Origin: Neurospora crassa OR74A
Lineage: Eukaryota > Ascomycota > Sordariomycetes > Sordariales > Sordariaceae
Assembly (NCBI RefSeq): GCF_000182925.2
Contig: NC_026503.1
Span: forward strand, 1,860,001 to 1,924,000
Direction: 5' to 3'
DNA length: 64,000 bases
The stretch's first letter is position 1. Each line of letters starts with the position of its first letter. A program made the position numbers and the translations under genes. This document shows positions 59,184 to 64,000 of the stretch, in pieces. The notes under the pieces are model-generated. The model ran no database searches. It had not been told where the DNA came from and saw only the letters and a program-made list of their open reading frames with translations.

Positions 59184-60599
59184 ATGTACTGAGGCGTGGA
59201 GGACGATGAGCATGCAGGGACACTGGGAGACGTCTGTGTATTAAGCCTGGAAAGCCTCGCTGACAGAGGCGGCGCATACAACATTTCATGCATGGGATTG
59301 GGGTTCAAGGGACAGGAAAGGGTTGCCAGTCCCGGATTCCAGGGATGGCCATGGCGTTTGATATCCAGATGAATCAATCAACCCTAGCAGGGTCATCGAC
59401 GAACAACAACAACCACAATTCTGTTCTGGGTCATGTTGTGAGCTTTCAGCATATATGTGATTTCATGAGGGGAGTTGGATGGGCTACCGGCCGGCAAGAT
59501 GGTATGATGCCCGTTTTTCCGAGTCTACTACCAACCTCTTCTGGCAACTACACCTCGGCATCCCAAGAAGTTCGGCCTCGACTGGACAAGAATGGCGCAT
59601 ACCCCTGGATTTGGGACGTCAAGCTGGATGGGTTGTTGGCCTCATGACCATGGAAGCGGTATGGAAGCGGGCCTCTTCGGATGACATCAGAGCAGATCTC
59701 CCGAACTTGCCCGAGGACGCTAGACCGAGCCGGACCTCGGGAGACCACATGTTCGGACGTAGGTACCCCCGGCAAGTTGACAGCATGGAGTGTTCACCAA
59801 TGCAACAGCGAGTACATGGATCTGTGTTCGATGCGGCTACATCAACGGCATCATGTGAAATCTGGACGGCCAAGTAGCACATGTACTTATACTACTATCT
59901 TCACAACCGAGTTAAGACGAATAACTTGAATGGGTACCTCTACGCAAGTACGGTCCGTGACTATCAATGTGAATTTAAATATAAATTTGATTTTGAGGCG
60001 CATTGTCTCAGGCCTGCGCAACATGGTGTGTACACCGTCCAAATGGGCGCGGCCAACGGAGACTGGCTTACTCCGCAGCTTCCCCAAATTCCGATCCAAT
60101 GGTCCATTTTCGCACATCCGGATGACGGGACGCGAACGAAGAGGGAGCGCAACGAGAGAGAGCGGGGCAGCTCGTTTCAGTTCCCTTGCTGCATCATTGC
60201 CTCGATTTGGCTGTCTGGAAGGAGGAACGGCATTGACGCCTTGTGTCCACTTGGCCGCCAGCCCCGCAACCCTGAGCCCCAGCTGTACATAATACTGCAT
60301 AGGTTAAGGTAAATAAAGAGAAGCTCCCCCACGAGCTCCCCGTCCCCCAGAATCCAGAAGTCCCCCGTTATTTCAGATCCGAGTTCCTCACAGTCCACCC
60401 TTCGAATCCACCTTGACGAATCGCCATTGTTGCGCATATCGTCTATATCAACGTGAGTCAAGATCTCTTCCCTTTCCCGCTTTCCTCTCCTTTGCGCATA
60501 CAACAAAACATCGACGACCAGTGAGGATCTAGAGCTGACTGTAGTTTCTCCTCTCCAGAATTACCCCTCCCCCCGCTTTAGACGTCTACAGATTTCAAA
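59184..60599. other. Intergenic: eL28 3' region and MDH promoter
   Basis: About 1.4 kb between two genes in the same direction. The last 250 bases are pyrimidine-rich with several CCCC runs and form a probable MDH leader. No supported gene. Confidence 0.55.
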
Positions 60600-61968
60600 A
60601 TGGTCAAGGCCGGTAAGCTGCACCACGCCCATCAGCACTTGCCTGCAGTCGAGGCGACGGTGCCAGGAAGCTGACATTATGCGTAGTTGTTGCTGGCGCC
60701 GCTGGCGGTATCGGACAGGTGAATCTTATCCCAATTGGCCATGGGAGATCCCGCGCCCGAACTGCGCGTGGATCAGAGGTTGAGATGGAAGGATGGCTGA
60801 CCAAATGTGCCGCAGCCCCTGTCCCTCCTCCTCAAGCTGTCTCCTCTCGTTGACGAGCTCGCCCTCTACGATGTCGTCAACACCCCCGGTGTTGCTGCCG
60901 ATCTCTCTCACATCTCCTCCCCCGCCGTAAGTAGTCAGCACCGGCTTTGCGCTGGTTGTCGCCAAGGGCATGAAAATACCACGGACCCCGCAGAACCTTG
61001 CTGACACTTGGCGCATTAGAAAACCACCGGCTACCTTCCCCCCAACGACGGCGCCAAGGCCGCCTTCAAGGATGCCGACATCATTGTCATCCCCGCCGGT
61101 ATTCCTCGTAAGCAACAATACGCGCCGCTGGTTATGGTGAAGCAGAGACTGACTGGCTCCTCACAGGCAAGCCTGGCATGACCCGTGATGATCTCTTCAA
61201 CATCAACGCCGGTATCGTCAAGGGCTTGATTGAGGTTGCTGCTGATGTGGCCCCCAACGCATTCATCCTCGTCATCTCCAACCCTGTCAACTCGACTGTC
61301 CCCATTTCCGCCGAGGTCCTCAAGGCCAAGGGTGTCTTCAACGCCCAGCGCCTCTTCGGTGTCACCACCCTCGATATTGTCCGTGCCGAGACCTTCGTTG
61401 CTGAGATTGCTGGCAATAGCAACCCCCAGGAGCTCGTTGTCCCCGTCATCGGTGGGCACTCCGGCGAGACCATCGTTCCTCTCTTCAGCAAGGTGTCCCC
61501 CTCGGTCACCATCCCTGACGACAAGTACGATGCTCTTGTCAACCGCGTCCAGTTCGGTGGTGATGAGGTCGTCAAGGCCAAGGAGGGTCTCGGCTCTGCC
61601 ACCCTCTCCATGGCTTATGCCGGTTATCGCTTCGCTGAGAAGCTCCTCAAGGCCGCCAAGGGCGCCAAGGGCCTTGTCGAGCCCACCTACGTCTATCTCC
61701 CCGGTATTCCCGGTGGTAAGGAGATCGCGGAGAAGACTGGTGTTGACTTCTTCTCCGTCCCCGTCGAGCTCGGCGTAAGTTTCGGTCTTTGCAAAATTTA
61801 CGGTGTTTCTGGCTAACATATCTGTAGCCCAATGGTGCTGAGAAGGCTATTGACATCCTCGGCGACATCACCGAGAAGGAGAAGACTCTCCTCGAGGCTG
61901 CCATCAAGGGCCTCAAGGGCAACATCCAGAAGGGCGTTGACTTTGCCCACAACCCCCCTCAGAAGTAG
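60600..61968 (+). CDS. mdh: Malate dehydrogenase, probably cytosolic
   Basis: The enzyme interconverts malate and oxaloacetate with NAD. Six exons (60600-60612, 60687-60718, 60816-60926, 61020-61107, 61167-61774, 61828-61968) join to 330 residues, the usual size. The first exon is 13 nt (MVKA plus one base). The Rossmann motif [15 protein letters not shown] follows directly, so no mitochondrial presequence is present. Catalytic and substrate residues are seen: [17 protein letters not shown] (mobile loop arginines), [23 protein letters not shown] and the active-site histidine in [11 protein letters not shown]. The end NPPQK lacks a peroxisomal PTS1 signal. The start lies in TTTCAAAATGG. Codon bias is strong, as in eL28. 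It converges on trs33. Confidence 0.96.
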
Positions 61969-62709
61969 ATACCCCTTTGATTTTTGCTGTGAAATTTCCC
62001 CTTGCGTTTCTCAATCGCCATGCATGATGCAGGCTATGATTTTGGTTAGGTGGCTCTCATATAGCCAATATATAACCACATACAAAGCTGTAGATGAAGA
62101 ATAAAATACCAAGCCATATGAAGTTCAAGTACAGGTGGACTGATACTCATTCCCTTTCTAGGCTGTAAAAAAAGTTGATAGGATAATCGACGACTGATAT
62201 GACCCGAACGACCGATACCCATTCTCTTCCCCTCGCACGTGTCATCAGCTTCCTCTCAGTGCGCCGGGTCCAGTACCCGTCACCTTGACGAATGAGACTC
62301 TTATCGCAAGCGCCGCTTTGCGCCCTATGTAAGGATATGGGGGCGTACTTATGGTTGCTGTATGCCTGAAAAGACTGGACTACTATGTCGCTGGAGGGAC
62401 GAAAATAAACATTATCTTATGCACTTCTGCTCGAGTGATTTGAAAGTGTATTGGTACATTGGTGTGAAAATCGATCGTGCGCTATACTTGTTATGGTGCT
62501 CTTTGCCAACGTCTCACGTCTACGTCCCATGGAGCTTTGTAACAAAACAACTGTACTTTCCACAATAACATAATAAACACCGCTAGTAATGGGCCCAGAG
62601 TGCCCGGCTTATGCCATGTGCGGAGAATAAAGGTCTAGGCAGCGATGTATCAAGTATAAAAGCTTCAAAGCCCCATTCGCTAAAGTGCAAATTGAAAGTA
62701 GCAAATCAT
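61969..62709. other. Intergenic: convergent 3' ends of MDH and trs33
   Basis: About 740 bases, A/T-rich, probably both 3' untranslated regions. No gene or RNA gene was recognised. Confidence 0.6.
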
Positions 62710-63733
62710 TCAGTTTTGCGTCTTGACCGTCTTGATCTGGAACACCGCCGCAGGAAGCTCGCTTGACTCGGCCGTGACGGTCGCCGTAATGCCCATTGCC
62801 GCGAGGGCGCCGCGGACCACACCGCAAGGGAACCAAAGGAACTTTTGGTGGGTTTGTTAGCAACATGCGTCATAATCATGAATGTGTCCGACAACGTACC
62901 GGTTGCGCTCTGGCTATAGCTTGGCTACTTGTCTCTGCGGACATTCGCGATAGTGGGCGGAAGGAGTTATCTGTTAGGACGTATACACCCTGTGATTGTG
63001 TGTCTTGGTGTTAGCTAGCTCGATGAGATAAAGAACGGGGGAAGGGAAAGGGAGAAACATACCCGATGATTCGTCTTGAGGTTATCCACCTGTTTCCTAA
63101 ACACCAGCGTCCAAAGGTCTTTGCAGAGGAACTTGATGACGTCCAGTGTGTCGTTGAAGCGTGGTCGGTCGCGGGAGAATCTAGTCAGACCGTCAGTTTT
63201 CAATATACTCTTTGCCCGACGGCCAGTTTTCATCGCGCAACACCTCAGGACCATTACCAAACAAAAGAAAAGAAAAGAGCATACCGTTCAACCAACCCCT
63301 GCCCAACCCTATACCCCAATCCTTCCAACCTAGCAAATACAGCATCCCTTTCTTCATCCTCATCCATTTTCTTTGCACTCACACTCCCCGTCACACTCCC
63401 TCCTCCTCCTCCTCCTCCTCCCCCTCCTCCCCCCACTAACCCTGCTCCCAACATACCAGCACCACCAGCACTACCAGCACTTAGTCCCCCTGGACGCGAA
63501 GATAATACACTATTCCTCTGTGGCCCCCCTGGCGCTGGTCCAGTAGCTGTACTTTGCGCATCATCACCAGCCGAAGAGGCCGAAGGTTCTGCGGAAGAAG
63601 AGTCGAGCTGGTTGGTTATCCTGTACGCCATGGGGACTAGCTCGATGAGCAAGAAATCGAGACAGGAGGAGGCGAGGAAGCGGGCGGTTGGGTCCGAGGC
63701 ATTGTAAGGGGGGAGTATTGTGTCGAAGGACAT
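62710..63733 (-). CDS. trs33: TRAPP complex subunit Trs33 (TRAPPC6-like)
   Basis: Trs33 belongs to the Bet3 superfamily and is a core small subunit of TRAPP, the guanine nucleotide exchange factor for Ypt1/Rab1 in ER-Golgi and autophagy traffic. Four exons (63733-63285, 63180-63063, 62989-62900, 62841-62710) join to 262 residues. Conserved parts are SCLDFLLIELVPMAYRI near the start, AVFARLEGLGYRVGQGLVERFSRDRPRF, then VIKFLCKDLWTLVFRKQVDNL, and FLWFPCGVVRGALAAMGI near the end. A long disordered insert (about 45-115) separates helix 1 from the rest and includes a glycine run of 12, coded by a GGN/CCT-type repeat. All introns are GT-AG. This insert makes it longer than yeast Trs33 orthologues without one. 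Confidence 0.93.
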
Positions 63734-64000
63734 TTCGAATGGCTTGGCTTGGGTCGGGTTGGTTTTGGTTGGTTGGTTGGTCTCGGTTTTGGTAGTCTGG
63801 TGCTTAAAAAATACGTCGCTAGCTAGGTGGTTGTTGGAAGTTGAGTTGAGTAGATGGGGGTTTGACCAGCGGATCTAATGTCTCTCGGTACTGTGGTTTG
63901 CGAGGAAGAAACGTAAAGCAAGGTAGTATGAGTCGTAGCTGTTGTGCGCTTGCGGGTAGGAGCTAGCTGATGCCGACCGGAGAGCAGTTGCGTTGCTGGA
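63734..64000. other. Upstream region of trs33 at the right edge
   Basis: Promoter and leader sequence of trs33 reading leftward; a GGTT run (63755-63785) is seen. No other gene begins before the edge. Confidence 0.55.

Noticed and set aside
61031-61819. 262-codon open frame on the minus strand
   Set aside because: Antisense shadow of the MDH main exon.

Overview
The window is nuclear DNA of a filamentous ascomycete, most likely a Sordariaceae species (Neurospora or a close relative). The genes have many short introns (about 50-200 nt) with GTRNGT-type donors and CTRAC-like branch sites. Translation starts sit in CAAAATG or CCACC-like contexts. Coding exons are rich in C and G at third positions, and wide intergenic spaces carry microsatellites and homopolymers. 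The Tup1 orthologue assembles to exactly 604 residues, which matches my memory of N. crassa RCO-1. I could not run any search, so the species call is inference.

Fourteen protein genes are supported, and eleven are identified by conserved motifs. In order they are: the 5' part of an unrecognised low-complexity protein (minus, 1-1173); the CAAX protease Rce1 (plus); the GDP-mannose transporter Vrg4 (minus); a PUF protein with an RRM (minus); a CCDC47-like ER membrane protein (plus); an Ecm15/UPF0045-type thiamine-binding-fold protein (minus); an Ark/Prk actin-patch kinase (plus); an Ecl1-type zinc protein (minus); an Rmp1-like RNase MRP subunit (plus); the RCO-1/Tup1 corepressor (minus); an unrecognised membrane protein (plus); the C-5 sterol desaturase Erg3 (plus); a small unrecognised membrane protein (minus); ribosomal protein eL28 (plus); cytosolic malate dehydrogenase (plus); and TRAPP subunit Trs33 (minus). 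Counting the partial first gene and the two unrecognised ones, that is sixteen entries.

These are mostly housekeeping genes: secretion and ER (Vrg4, CCDC47-like, Trs33), lipid and prenyl processing (Erg3, Rce1), RNA and translation (PUF, Rmp1, eL28), signalling and transcription (Ark/Prk, RCO-1, Ecl1-like) and central metabolism (MDH). They do not form a cluster or pathway. Neighbouring genes are mostly convergent or divergent.

The intergenic space is unusually large. A 10.6-kb stretch (31485-42141) has no gene I can support. It contains a complete-looking 351-bp miniature inverted-repeat transposon with TA target duplication (37621-37971) and one half of an old dispersed repeat whose other half lies at about 2988-3228. 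The segment 28.5-29.3 kb is a cluster of microsatellites including about 30 TATG units.

Most notable observations: the Rce1 gene has Lys-Lys where the family's catalytic Glu-Glu belongs; the MITE; a likely mitochondrial-presequence alternative start in the Ecm15-like gene; four DDIF-type repeats in the Rmp1 tail; a GC-AG intron in the kinase; and several micro-exons (6, 13, 24 and 60 nt) that automated annotation would easily miss. I found no CRISPR array, tRNA, rRNA, or convincing new multi-gene system.
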